From: a virus
Strand: one strand, 5' to 3'
Length of the DNA stretch: 64,000 nucleotides
Virus record (IMG/VR): IMGVR_UViG_3300036939_000082
Coordinates: 1-64,000 of that record
Part shown: positions 32,615 through 41,461 of the stretch, piece by piece
Layout: every line of letters begins with the position of its first letter
Position numbering within the stretch: the stretch's first letter is position 1
Notes under the pieces: model-generated
What the model saw: the letters and a program-made list of their open reading frames with translations, nothing else
What the model was told of the DNA's origin: nothing
Databases searched by the model: none
Program-made: the position numbers and the translations under genes

Positions 32615-33409
32615 ATGACCAACATTATTGTAAGCATTCCAGACGAAATCCGCAACGAATTCCGAGTTGATGTCGACGGTAAAGCATTTGTGTCTATCAG
32701 AGGGGCTGCACGGATTGCAGATGTCACCCATGTTGCACTTCTTAAGGCGTTTGAAGGTGGTAACAAAAATCCTAGCAAACTTGCTCAAATGCTTATGGAT
32801 GCAGGATTTGAACCTGGTAACTTTTCTGAAACTGGTATCCCAGACATCGCGCTGTCGATCCTCCTCAAATATTACGCATTTAAAGCAAATCGTACTACAG
32901 AACAAGCTGAGCGCTTCTATGATGCTATGAGTGCGGTCGGTACGCGCACTTGGATACAGCAACAACTTGGTTGGAACCCTATACTAAGCCAAGCTCCATA
33001 CTGGTATCAGCGTTTAGTTCTATTCTTGGCTCAAAACAAAGTGCCTGCCGGCTACTTTTCAATATTCCAAGAAACGATCGCCCTCGTTGGAGATTTGGAG
33101 ACAGCAGGCTATGTACTACCCGATAATGCAATCCCCGATATTTCTATCGGGAAATGTTGGGCAAATCACTTGCGAGCTGAAAAAATAAACCCCAGCGATG
33201 TAGCAATCAATTACCCACATCAATATCCGGGTTGGGCGCACCCGGTGGATGCCAACGCCTATCCTGAAGAAATGCTGCCAAAATTCAGAAAGTGGTTCCG
33301 GGAAACCTACAAACCCGTCAAACTTCCCGCTTACCTCGCAGGCAAAGATAGCAATGCGCTGCCCGCGCTCAGCAAAATGCTCGATATCCCGATCGCCCTC
33401 TTGAAATAG
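32615..33409 (+). CDS. Phage antirepressor-like protein
   Basis: 264 aa. The N-terminal domain (FVSIRGAARIADVTHVALLKAFEGG) looks like the DNA-binding module of antirepressor/BRO-type proteins; the middle has TEQAERFYDAMSAVGTRTWIQQQLGW. The C-terminal YPEEMLPKFRKWFRETYKPVKLPAYL resembles the end of phage antirepressors with P63C-like domains. I know similar cyanobacterial genes only as hypothetical. Its role in lysis-lysogeny control or abortive defence is an inference. Confidence 0.5.
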   Translation: MTNIIVSIPDEIRNEFRVDVDGKAFVSIRGAARIADVTHVALLKAFEGGNKNPSKLAQMLMDAGFEPGNFSETGIPDIALSILLKYYAFKANRTTEQAERFYDAMSAVGTRTWIQQQLGWNPILSQAPYWYQRLVLFLAQNKVPAGYFSIFQETIALVGDLETAGYVLPDNAIPDISIGKCWANHLRAEKINPSDVAINYPHQYPGWAHPVDANAYPEEMLPKFRKWFRETYKPVKLPAYLAGKDSNALPALSKMLDIPIALLK

Positions 33410-33428
33410 TTTCCGCAATTTAGACAAC

Positions 33429-33465
33429 AAAAAGCCTTGGAATCCAATAAATTCCAAGGCTTTTT
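33429..33465. terminator. Bidirectional terminator
   Basis: AAAAAGCCTTGGAAT-ccaataa-ATTCCAAGGCTTTTT is a perfect stem flanked by A and T runs between two convergent genes. Confidence 0.8.
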
Positions 33466-33476
33466 AACCTAGATTA

Positions 33477-34103
33477 TCAATCTGGGTTTTGATACTCGAC
33501 ACAAATATTGCAACTTGGTAGCTTGCTTTGCAACCACGCTACATCCGTATTTTTGAGCTTATTGTCTTCAAGAAATAAGTGTTTCAAAACAGTCAAAGAT
33601 GCTAGTGGTTCAATGTTACTAATTTGATTTTGATTGAGACTAAGTACGTTTAAATTAGTCAAGGAAGCTAGCGGCTCAATGTCGATGATTTTATTGGCTC
33701 CAAGCCACAACTTCGTTATAGTCTTCAAAGAAGCTAGCGGTTTAAGATCGCTAATTTGATTACCTCCAATGCCAAGCCAAATCAAATTACTCAAGGATGT
33801 TAACGGCTTAAGATCGCTAATTTGGTTGTTTCCTAAAAACAGGTATCTCAACTTAGTCAAAGATGTTAGCGGTTCAAGATCGCTGATTTGATTGGCTCCA
33901 AGACCAAGCAAATCTAGGTCAGTCAAAAATGCTAGCGGTTTAAGATCGTCGATCTTATTATTCACAATGTAGACGGTCTTCAGATTAACTAAAGATTTTA
34001 GCGGTTCAAGATCGCTAACTTGTCTGCTTGAAATGTCAATTTCTGTCAAGGTATTCAAATCACTAAATTGATCCAAAATCTTTTGAGTGTGCTTAGCTGT
34101 CAT
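33477..34103 (-). CDS. Leucine-rich-repeat protein
   Basis: 208 aa. About eight 22-residue LRR units of the internalin type (ISDL(E/K)PL(A/T)SLT.L..L.LG.NQ) fill residues 15-190, giving a curved protein-binding surface. No signal peptide or anchor. The leader GTAAACCAAAACA before ATG matches other accessory genes. A second LRR protein is at 45390-45875. Confidence 0.8.
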   Translation of the reverse strand: MTAKHTQKILDQFSDLNTLTEIDISSRQVSDLEPLKSLVNLKTVYIVNNKIDDLKPLAFLTDLDLLGLGANQISDLEPLTSLTKLRYLFLGNNQISDLKPLTSLSNLIWLGIGGNQISDLKPLASLKTITKLWLGANKIIDIEPLASLTNLNVLSLNQNQISNIEPLASLTVLKHLFLEDNKLKNTDVAWLQSKLPSCNICVEYQNPD

Positions 34104-34255
34104 TGTTTTGGTTTACGTGTTCAACATTATACTTTAATTGTAGCATACCGATCGCCCGTATTTCGATCGCCCGCTTAAAATAGAATCGTCCAATAAATCT
34201 GAATTTCTCAACTATTTGTGATAAACTGAATTTAAGACATCACCCAATTAATAAT

Positions 34256-34513
34256 ATGTTGATCGCCCAACCTCCAGAAAATTTCCCTATCCGCGTCTAC
34301 TATTCAGAATCTGAATACAAATGGTATTGGCAGTACGAATACAAAGGCGAATTTTGGGAAGGCTTCGGCTTTGATTCAGAGAAAGAAGCCCTAGAGTATG
34401 GCATTAAGTACGTAAAATCGCAACTTCTTGCCCATAAGCGACAAGCTCAACAGAAAATGGAGGAAGCTAGTTCGTGCTTGGAACAATTAGAACAACAAGT
34501 AGGGCGGCTTTAA
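34256..34513 (+). CDS. Hypothetical small protein
   Basis: 85 aa; aromatic N-terminus (VYYSESEYKWYWQYEYKGEFWEGFGFDSEKEALEYG), coiled-coil C-terminus. No family recognised. Confidence 0.5.
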   Translation: MLIAQPPENFPIRVYYSESEYKWYWQYEYKGEFWEGFGFDSEKEALEYGIKYVKSQLLAHKRQAQQKMEEASSCLEQLEQQVGRL

Positions 34514-34565
34514 GAAAACTGTTTTAAATCTACAGCGAGTGGAGATCGCCATTTGTCGCTCAAAA

Positions 34566-34904
34566 TTAACTTTGCTCATTTTGTTTTTCTAAACCAACAT
34601 CAACGATCGCCAGTCGATTTAAAAAAGACTGGCGATTTTCTATTACAGATTTCCCGGTTTTTGTAATTTGATAATATTTCCGTCGTACCCCTTCTAATTC
34701 ATCGCCCCATCTAGGAGTTATCCAACCTTTTTTTTCAAATTCTCTAAGAGTTGGATACAAAGATACTGGATTGTATTTTATTGTATTATTTGTCGCATTA
34801 CTGATAATACGAGCTATCTCTAAACCATACAAGGCTTGACCGTACAGGCTCCGAAGGATAGCTTCTTCTTTGGTTGTTATATCAGAAATTTTACTATTAG
34901 GCAT
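34566..34904 (-). CDS. PadR-family transcriptional regulator
   Basis: 112 aa from ATG at 34904. The winged-helix core is clear: AILRSLYGQALYGLEIARIISNATN, YNPVSLYPTLREFEKKGWIT, then RRKYYQITKTGKSVIEN. PadR proteins repress by binding dyad sites; the palindrome at 34903-34916 overlaps the start and suggests autoregulation. Confidence 0.8.
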   Translation of the reverse strand: MPNSKISDITTKEEAILRSLYGQALYGLEIARIISNATNNTIKYNPVSLYPTLREFEKKGWITPRWGDELEGVRRKYYQITKTGKSVIENRQSFLNRLAIVDVGLEKQNEQS

Positions 34905-34916
34905 ACTACACAGTAT
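34903..34916. promoter_or_regulatory. Operator-like palindrome ATACT-N4-AGTAT at the PadR start
   Basis: The 14-bp perfect dyad spans the first two bases of the start codon. It lies just downstream of a TATATA -10-like stretch. Confidence 0.5.
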
Positions 34917-35033
34917 ATATAACAAGTTTTTACTTAAGTCAATATATCGCTAACAGTAACTTTTTGCAATTTTTTCGTCCGTTTAAAAATAAAGGCACTA
35001 ACCTCAAAGATAGAAATCTTAATACTTTGCCAA

Positions 35034-36107
35034 ATGACTCCCACCGCTGGTAATCCCAGTTCTCCGGCAGACGCAGCCACTCTAGGCTCCATCAGCCCAG
35101 CCTCTTCAGGCAAACTAGCCAACGCTATTCCAGTCAAAGAAGTTCGATCGTCAACCGTTAAATACGGCGACTTCACTCCCTCAAACCTGCCGACGCTACC
35201 GTTTGGGCTTTACTACCAACCGACAGACGACGAACCAACAGAAAGGTTGAGGGATTACACGCTGGTCGAAAACCTCGACACAGGAGCCTACAGCGGACTG
35301 ATATCGAGAATGATGGAAAAACAGAGGCCGTCGTTTGAAAGAATTGTCAAGATAGCTTCTGAATTTCTTGCAAGAGCTGTTACTCATTTTGGAAAATACC
35401 CGATCGCCGAGATCGCAAAAAAAATGAGCGTCACTCCCGAAATACTCATCCAGCGGATGTACCGGGAAGATGTTGTCACTTTGATTTTTGCCTGTCGCCT
35501 GAAAGTCGTGGGTTCGTCGTGCGATTTTCAGGGCGACATAAAACCCGAGCAGCAGCCGAGAACGCCGTTTGACTACGCGATCGACACTGAATGCGGCTGC
35601 GAAGACGCAAAACGGATCAAGTACGACCCGCGAGAAACGGGAGACTACTCCCTCCGGCTCGTCGAAATAAAACTGTACGAAACCGACTCGATCGCCAAAC
35701 CAGTTTTTGAAATAACACTGCCGCGCGGATTTTCTGACGGAGGCAAGACAAAAATTACTAAGCTTTTTGTGGAACCGCTGAAATGGTTTCAACTGGGAAA
35801 AGTTGTCAGCAAAGAACAAGAAGGCAGCGACGATTTTAAAATCATGCAGGAAATGATCGTTGCCGTACCTGAAAGCGAAATCTACGGGCAGTCCAAAACT
35901 TCTAACCCATTTTGCAAAGAACTTTACAACGCAATGTCGATCGCCGACATTAAAGCGGTAGGGATGGGCATAAAAAATCTGCTAGATATAGGGCCCGGTC
36001 AGACGTTTCAAATTTTTTGCTATCACTGTCAAAAAAACGTACAGCACCAAATTCCTTGGCCCTCGCTCGCCCAGTTCATTTATAGTACCGACGAGTTGAC
36101 AGGCTAA
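35034..36107 (+). CDS. Probable baseplate/tail assembly protein with C-terminal zinc knuckle
   Basis: 357 aa. Low-complexity N-terminus, then mixed alpha/beta. Near the end, FQIFCYHCQKNVQHQIPWPSLAQFIYS has the CxxC...aromatic pattern of T4 gp26/gp51-type baseplate hub assembly proteins, which I use for the call. The following gene starts on its stop (TAATG). Confidence 0.5.
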   Translation: MTPTAGNPSSPADAATLGSISPASSGKLANAIPVKEVRSSTVKYGDFTPSNLPTLPFGLYYQPTDDEPTERLRDYTLVENLDTGAYSGLISRMMEKQRPSFERIVKIASEFLARAVTHFGKYPIAEIAKKMSVTPEILIQRMYREDVVTLIFACRLKVVGSSCDFQGDIKPEQQPRTPFDYAIDTECGCEDAKRIKYDPRETGDYSLRLVEIKLYETDSIAKPVFEITLPRGFSDGGKTKITKLFVEPLKWFQLGKVVSKEQEGSDDFKIMQEMIVAVPESEIYGQSKTSNPFCKELYNAMSIADIKAVGMGIKNLLDIGPGQTFQIFCYHCQKNVQHQIPWPSLAQFIYSTDELTG

Positions 36108-36793
36108 TGAACGACTCTTTTCGATTTAATGCGGTATGGGAGCAAATAGCCCGAGTTGAGGAAGAATTCAAGAAAGATACCAAAAACGACTCAACTACAA
36201 AAGGGGAAATTTCGGTTGTCATGCGGGAAGATACTCCCAATGCCAAAATTAGAACTGTTTTTTCCTCGTTCTTAACGGTAGAGCTAAGAGAAAAACCCAG
36301 CAATCAACTATTTGCAGAATTGCGGGCGATCGTGCAACCTGCAATTCTAAGCAGTACCCGAAACGTAGATACGGCAACCGAAATTCTTCTCGAACGCGAA
36401 AACAACTCAGTTTTTATTTCGACCACCACTCTAAAAATGTGGTTTGTAGATGTTCGGACAGCCGAAATAGTAGCCCAAAAAATCGGGCGCAGGAAAGAAG
36501 ATTCGCTGGCGATCGCGTTGGAAAAATTGAAAGTTTCAGTTTCGCGCTTTGTAAACAACAACCATACTTTAGACGTTCACCTAAAGAATGGCAACCTCAG
36601 CACGATCAAGCGAATCAAACATTCTATCGATTTAGAAAAAGAGCTGGGTCTGCCAAGTTTGAAAAAAACTTTGCACGATAATTTGTTTGACAGCCGTACT
36701 CAGAATCAGTGCGAGTTAACGGCCCTTATTCGAGGCGGAAAGTTTGAACGCTGCGAAAAAGCGAGTCGCGAAGAGTTCAATTGCCGAGCTTGA
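36107..36793 (+). CDS. Hypothetical protein coupled to the baseplate gene
   Basis: 228 aa, no family recognised. TAATG overlap with the previous gene indicates coupling and a probable structural or assembly role. Confidence 0.6.
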   Translation: MNDSFRFNAVWEQIARVEEEFKKDTKNDSTTKGEISVVMREDTPNAKIRTVFSSFLTVELREKPSNQLFAELRAIVQPAILSSTRNVDTATEILLERENNSVFISTTTLKMWFVDVRTAEIVAQKIGRRKEDSLAIALEKLKVSVSRFVNNNHTLDVHLKNGNLSTIKRIKHSIDLEKELGLPSLKKTLHDNLFDSRTQNQCELTALIRGGKFERCEKASREEFNCRA

Positions 36794-36796
36794 ACA

Positions 36797-38188
36797 CTAC
36801 CAGAGAATTGGCTCCTCCTCCTCGTATTTTTCGACAATTACGGCTTTCGCAGGTTCAACTGCGGAGGCTTTTTCAATTTCAGCAATATTAGCAGCCAAGA
36901 TTTCTTCTGCCTTGGTCGGTCTGCCAAATCTTTTATTGAGGAGCGATCGCGCCCTTTCTCTCGCCGCCAAACTTTCTGGGGTCGGTGCATACGGGTCTGC
37001 CGCTTCCTCTTCCTCCGTCGCTGGATCTAAATCTGTACCCGTCGTCGGTTCGAGTTCCGGAAGTGAAGTCTCAACGCAAGCGATCGCGTAGGTCGGTAAA
37101 TTGTTGGCGATCGCCCGTTCCTTCGGTACTCCCAGCTCAACCTGTCGCGTCGCATCTTCGATCGCCCGCTCCAATCCCAATTTCACAGCATTCGCCACCG
37201 CCGCCACGACTGGCAGTCTCCGCAACTGCCCCGCTGCATTTTTGGCCGCCTCTGTTGTCGTCGCGCCGACTTTGTTAATGCAATCCTGGGCGATCGCCTC
37301 AGCTACTACCTGTTCCGGCACTCCCCGCAGCCTGAAGCCCGGGGGAACCAAGCGACTGCCCAATTCCTCACCGGAAATAAACTCTTCCCACAATAGGGCC
37401 ACACTAGCTTCTGGAACTTTCGCCTTAGACTCGCGCATGACCCAGTTGGCATATCCCTCGGGGGAATCGATGTCTACCCGCTGGTAGCAGTATTCCAAAA
37501 GTCTCTCAAAAAATAATTGTCGCTCAACCGGACTCGACCGCACGGAACACCGATCTTTTTCCAAAAATTCATTTTTTTTGAGAAGTTCGGCAACCACCTT
37601 TGCTTCCAGCAGACTGTCTTCAAGCAACCTCTTCTCTTCGTTCTCTTTTTCTATTTCTAAAAATTTATCAATAGTTCCGCCCGCTTCTCCGGGAGAGATT
37701 TCTTGAAAAACTTTTTTTGAAGATGTATCTTGATATGATTTGCGCTCAGTCGCGAGATCGATAGGATCATTTTCGGGTGATCGATTTGACGGTTTTGCGC
37801 AAATCGAGAGCGGCGCACCTTTCAGCAATTCAGCCAGCTTTTCGTAGCTGACTGCGTAGTATTTACATTGGTCAAAATAATTAGCCCTCAGTTGGCGGAC
37901 GACAATCAAGCCCAGCTTCTCAAGTCGAGCAAATATGCGGCGGAGTTTGTGGGCGCTCAGCCAGGGGAAGTTTCCCAGCCAGTCTACCTGCTTGCCGTGA
38001 GACTTGTTTAGTTTGCGCGGGTTGGTGCAGAGGATCGGGTTGCGAATCATTTTTATGCCGTCGGGAGCGATCGTCCCGCTCATCGCTGGGTTCTCGACGC
38101 ACCACTGAAGTTTGTTGAAGATTACTGCTTCCTCAAGTCCGATAGCGGCCGCTAGGTCTGGGCTGAAAAATCCTAATTCTTGAGACAT
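36797..38188 (-). CDS. RepA/replisome-organiser-like protein
   Basis: 463 aa. The N-terminal 130 residues (GLEEAVIFNKLQWCVENPAM, then WLGNFPWLSAHKLRRIFARLEKLGLIVVRQL) are the winged-helix domain found in phage replisome organisers and plasmid initiators; the remainder is acidic and Ala-rich with RARSLLNKRFGRPT. It would bind the origin and load helicase. Repeated TACCTAC sites just upstream of its start (38194-38325) support origin or autoregulatory binding. Confidence 0.65.
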   Translation of the reverse strand: MSQELGFFSPDLAAAIGLEEAVIFNKLQWCVENPAMSGTIAPDGIKMIRNPILCTNPRKLNKSHGKQVDWLGNFPWLSAHKLRRIFARLEKLGLIVVRQLRANYFDQCKYYAVSYEKLAELLKGAPLSICAKPSNRSPENDPIDLATERKSYQDTSSKKVFQEISPGEAGGTIDKFLEIEKENEEKRLLEDSLLEAKVVAELLKKNEFLEKDRCSVRSSPVERQLFFERLLEYCYQRVDIDSPEGYANWVMRESKAKVPEASVALLWEEFISGEELGSRLVPPGFRLRGVPEQVVAEAIAQDCINKVGATTTEAAKNAAGQLRRLPVVAAVANAVKLGLERAIEDATRQVELGVPKERAIANNLPTYAIACVETSLPELEPTTGTDLDPATEEEEAADPYAPTPESLAARERARSLLNKRFGRPTKAEEILAANIAEIEKASAVEPAKAVIVEKYEEEEPILW

Positions 38189-38193
38189 GGGGA

Positions 38194-38325
38194 TTACCTA
38201 CAAGCTGGGTTTGCTTGGTTGGGCGCGATCGGTGCCACTTGTAGGTAGATTCTTAGATTTAGCTTGACATTTGAAGAAATGTGCTACAATCTTAATTGAG
38301 ATTACCTACTCGTTCCTACAAGTGG
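38194..38325. repeat. Iteron-like/operator repeats upstream of the RepA-like gene
   Basis: TTACCTACAAG (38194-38204), CCACTTGTAGGTA (38235-38247, inverted), ATTACCTACT (38301-38310) and CCTACAAGTGG (38315-38325). The outer CCACTTGTAGG/CCTACAAGTGG pair is a perfect inverted repeat. Confidence 0.55.
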
Positions 38326-38392
38326 TGTTCGTCGCACCCAAACAACTTTTGCAAGAAGCCCCGCTATTCGACTAGCGGGGCTTCTTGTTTTT
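38264..38392 (+). ncRNA. Possible small RNA divergent from the RepA-like gene
   Basis: TTGACA (38264-38269) and TGCTACAAT (38282-38290, spacing 15, with extended -10) precede about 100 bases without an ORF that end at a strong terminator (38352-38392). This is inference from signals only. Confidence 0.4.
38352..38392 (+). terminator. Strong intrinsic terminator
   Basis: AAGAAGCCCCGCTA-ttcgac-TAGCGGGGCTTCTT followed by GTTTTT. Confidence 0.8.
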
Positions 38393-38467
38393 GATAGTAA
38401 CACAGGTTTGCCGGATAGCCCAAAAATTTGCAGGGGGCGGGGGCAATCGGGCAAAACCTTAAATCTG

Positions 38468-38953
38468 TCATAACATATCTTTTGAGTAACTGAAATTGTG
38501 AAATTTTAGCAATTCAGGTGAATCAAAATTTATATCAGTCAATTCTGGTATTTCTAAGATAGGGAATATTGACCGAAGATATAGAACTGATTGAACGTAT
38601 AAATTTTCATCAGTCCAAAATGCTTTATTGTGAGCTACGTTATGGAATCCTGCGTTTTGTATCTTTGCAACGTGAGCTACGTTATGGAGTCCCGCGTTTT
38701 GTATGACTGCAAATGGTTGACCTTCAAACCACGCAGTTGCCAATTGCCAATATTTTATACTATCTTCTTGGCGATAAAGTGCTTTTATTTCTATCTTTTC
38801 ATTATTTTTAATGAAACCTGTGTGATTTATGTAGTTTGATGTATGTGCAAATTCGTGTATGTGACACACAAAATCTTTTAACTTAAAACTTGTTGATTGA
38901 GGAGTTAATCGATAAAGTTCGGCAATATTCATGATTTTAAGAGTGTTTGCCAT
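38468..38953 (-). CDS. Hypothetical protein with a 14-aa tandem duplication
   Basis: 161 aa from ATG at 38953; a longer frame reaches 39187 but crosses promoter-like sequence. The unit VIQNAGLHNVAHV / KIQNAGFHNVAHN is repeated, coded by two near-identical 33-bp stretches (38630-38662 and 38672-38704). His residues in both copies could bind metal. No family recognised. Confidence 0.5.
   Translation of the reverse strand: MANTLKIMNIAELYRLTPQSTSFKLKDFVCHIHEFAHTSNYINHTGFIKNNEKIEIKALYRQEDSIKYWQLATAWFEGQPFAVIQNAGLHNVAHVAKIQNAGFHNVAHNKAFWTDENLYVQSVLYLRSIFPILEIPELTDINFDSPELLKFHNFSYSKDML
38630..38704 (-). repeat. 33-bp direct repeat inside the gene
   Basis: Two copies starting GTGAGCTACGTTATGGA, 42 bp apart (in frame), differing at two positions; a recent duplication. 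Confidence 0.7.
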
Positions 38954-39062
38954 TTCTAAATGGGATTTGGTCTGCGTTGTTTTGATAGTAACACAGGTTT
39001 GCCGATCGCCCCTAAGATTCCGCGACGACGGACGATCGCCTTTTACGATCGCCTTTTTAGGA

Positions 39063-39096
39063 CAAAACCCGGCGATCGGTTGATCGCCGGGTTTTG
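39063..39096. terminator. Bidirectional terminator
   Basis: AAAACCCGGCGATC-ggtt-GATCGCCGGGTTTT, perfect stem. Confidence 0.75.
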
Positions 39097-39107
39097 CTAT
39101 GGTTTTC

Positions 39108-39308
39108 CTAATCTGATTTTTTGTTTTTTGGAGTACAGTATTCCTCAACCCATTGCTCGATCTGCTGCTGCGCTTCACGCCGACCACCGGCTAGCTTTTC
39201 AAATTGGGCGATCGTTCCGACTTCCAGAAAAACCCAATACTGCTGTCGCTTCTTTTTTGGCGGTACTTTGGGACGACCGGCTCCTTCGCGCTTACCACCT
39301 CGACTCAT
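39108..39308 (-). CDS. Small AT-hook-like basic protein
   Basis: 66 aa from the second ATG (39308), since SRGGKREGAGRPKVPPKKKR is a familiar start of small phage DNA-binding proteins; 39326 is an alternative. The rest is one helix (FEKLAGGRREAQQQIEQWVEEY). Likely DNA binding. Confidence 0.55.
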   Translation of the reverse strand: MSRGGKREGAGRPKVPPKKKRQQYWVFLEVGTIAQFEKLAGGRREAQQQIEQWVEEYCTPKNKKSD

Positions 39309-39455
39309 CTCTTTTAATTTTGTCATTTATTTTTCTTAAAACTATTGACAGTGCTTTTTGATTATGGCATAGTTTATTTAACTGATACAAAGTACGTCTA
39401 ATGTTTCATTTGATTTTCCAGCAATACAGTTAAGTTTTGGAGCGCTAGTTTAAAA

Positions 39456-39635
39456 ATGAGCCAGAAACAGTATTTCAAAGATACTAACGTTCGAGATACT
39501 TGTTCTGCATTAAGTATTGCCGAAGTTGAATCGTTTGTAGAAGGTCAAGTTATTGATGGGATGTTGACTGTCAAGGGTCAACGAATTGATGTTGACTTTG
39601 TTGAAATAGAAAAAAAGAAGCGGATCGAGAACTAG
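39456..39635 (+). CDS. Small hypothetical protein
   Basis: 59 aa (MSQKQYFKDTNVRD...VDFVEIEKKKRIEN). No family recognised. The reading frame is the only one open here and its codon use looks coding. Confidence 0.45.
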   Translation: MSQKQYFKDTNVRDTCSALSIAEVESFVEGQVIDGMLTVKGQRIDVDFVEIEKKKRIEN

Positions 39636-39719
39636 ATAGGTGGATTATTAGCGAGTATGGCTAATTGCTGATTCACTATTTTTTTGAATGTCTTAAAAAC
39701 ACAAATACGAACAAAAATA

Positions 39720-40406
39720 ATGAACTCATCTAAATTTACCCGTCCTTCTTTGGCTGAATATTCTCAAGGCTATTATCAGGCAGCCCCAGTCGAGTCAATC
39801 TGCAATAATTCGTACAAATTGATTGAGCAGTGGGAAATCCCTGTTTTAGAATCTGGGGAAATCCTTGTATACGGGGTGCGTCTCGTTCCCTCTCAAAAAG
39901 CTAAAATTAAAGTCTATTTTGGCTCAAGATCTAAGCGAGCAGTTGTTTGGTCTGAAGACCAACCATATAAAATGATGGGCGTTAGCTACGATTGCTATGG
40001 ACTTAAATTCAAAGAACAAGGGGATACTGTTTCGGATGAAACTATTGAAAGATACCTTGTTAATAATACAAGTCACGGCGTGTTGTACTTATCTTTTACT
40101 GGCGTTTCAATAAATTGCACTGACGAAAACTGGAAATTGCATCTTTCTAAGCCAGAGAAATATCTGAGCTGGACAGGTTCGGAACGTTTTTGTTCATCGG
40201 AAACCAATCAAATTTTTCAAAAAATAGCAAAACAAGTAGGCTGCACGGTTCCCAGAAGAGTTTTTGTACAATGCAACTGGCAATTGGAAGCTAACAACAA
40301 ACAAAACATTACGCCACGAAAAACTTCTTATCTAAAAATTTGCAGAGATTTGTCAATAGTTGAGTACAAATCTGCTGACGATGTTATGGTTTCTATCCAT
40401 TTTTGA
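39720..40406 (+). CDS. Hypothetical protein
   Basis: 228 aa from ATG at 39720, behind the leader ACACAAATACGAACAAAAATA. Beta-rich middle (GEILVYGVRLVPSQKAKIKVYFGS). No family recognised. Confidence 0.55.
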   Translation: MNSSKFTRPSLAEYSQGYYQAAPVESICNNSYKLIEQWEIPVLESGEILVYGVRLVPSQKAKIKVYFGSRSKRAVVWSEDQPYKMMGVSYDCYGLKFKEQGDTVSDETIERYLVNNTSHGVLYLSFTGVSINCTDENWKLHLSKPEKYLSWTGSERFCSSETNQIFQKIAKQVGCTVPRRVFVQCNWQLEANNKQNITPRKTSYLKICRDLSIVEYKSADDVMVSIHF

Positions 40407-40540
40407 GGATTTGGTGAAAACAAAATTTAAATATTACTAATTTTCAAAATCCAAGAGCCAGCAATTAATGCCCGATCGCCCACAGTCTCAAATTTCACCT
40501 AATTGAACGTGACCCATTGAACGCAAACAACTTAAACCCT

Positions 40541-40954
40541 ATGCCAGTAAAAGGATTTCGACAACTCCGCGTTCCGACGCGCACTTTTGAAATAGAGTTC
40601 AAACACCGTCCGCCGGATGACGCAACGGGCGATCGGGAAGTGTTAATTAAGACCGAGCAAATACAAGTTCCGGATGTTGGTAATCGTGAATGGGAGAAAC
40701 GGTGGGCAATGATGACCGTATGGAATACTTTTTCCAATCCGGAAGCGAAAGAACTTGGAATTAACCAGGCTTTCATCTTTTCTAAGGATTTTCGGGAATT
40801 GGTTTTTCGGATTGAACTCAATCCTTTCACGGACGAAGAAGCACACAAGTTGGATGTGCCGGCGCAGCAAGAATACGATCAATGGCTGGCGGCAGTGCGG
40901 AAACAGTTTAAGAAGCGCTATGGCGTCGAACTCGACGATTGGATGGGTACTTGA
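40541..40954 (+). CDS. Hypothetical protein
   Basis: 137 aa from ATG at 40541. Mixed alpha/beta, acidic; possibly a virion-associated or tail assembly protein, but no specific motif. No family recognised. Confidence 0.5.
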   Translation: MPVKGFRQLRVPTRTFEIEFKHRPPDDATGDREVLIKTEQIQVPDVGNREWEKRWAMMTVWNTFSNPEAKELGINQAFIFSKDFRELVFRIELNPFTDEEAHKLDVPAQQEYDQWLAAVRKQFKKRYGVELDDWMGT

Positions 40955-40999
40955 TGTTGCGGGCGATCGTCCGCTGCATTGCTGACCAAAAAACTGGGT

Positions 41000-41390
41000 A
41001 CAAGCCCGTCCTTCTAGAACGGCTTTAGTTAAGAGTTATGAATAACCAAAGATATGCTTTGTCAGACTGCTACAGTTAGGGATGTTGCAGCAGCGCAAGT
41101 AGTTCTAATTAGAGGACTTGCAGCCGTGGGACACACGGTGAAGATGCTTGGGGAGGGTAAATTCATTGGAATCCCTACAAACCAAGAAGCTTAGTTTGGT
41201 ATTGTCAACTAGCCTATTATTTCCATTAAAAGATCAAACAGCAAGCACTTGTGTGAAAAAGCTCACAACCCAGTATGGTGTAATTAATTGCAGTCGTAGG
41301 GCATACGGTAAAGAAGCTTTTGGAGGGTTAACTCAGTAGAGTCCCTATGAAGAAAGAATCCCCACGCCTTTAGGCTGGGGAGTGTCAAGC
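41000..41390 (+). mobile_element. Relic of one or two TnpB-type IS605 elements
   Basis: The left end resembles an IS605-type hairpin (GCCCGTCCTTCTAGAACGGC, about 41003-41022). The right end is GAATCCCCACGCCTTTAGG...GGGGAGTGTCAA (about 41351-41387). Inside are two successive copies of the conserved 3' tnpB/omega-RNA region (about 41110-41190 and 41280-41340), so two related elements have fused or nested. Confidence 0.6.
41054..41194 (+). pseudogene. C-terminal remnant of TnpB
   Basis: The frame reads TVRDVAAAQVVLIRGLAAVG, then HTVKMLGEGKFIGIPTNQEA and a stop. RDVAAAQ...RGL.AVGHTVK is the conserved end of TnpB proteins just after the zinc finger. Everything upstream is deleted. Confidence 0.75.
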
Positions 41391-41461
41391 AATCGAATAC
41401 GGAGGTACTGCGAGCCCGGGTTCTTTTAGTTTGTTCGTTCTTGGGTTGGGGCGATCGGTGC

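Noticed and set aside
35196-35819. 207-aa minus-strand frame inside the baseplate assembly gene
   Set aside because: Antisense to a gene with a coupled neighbour; composition (Phe/Arg-rich) is that of a shadow frame.
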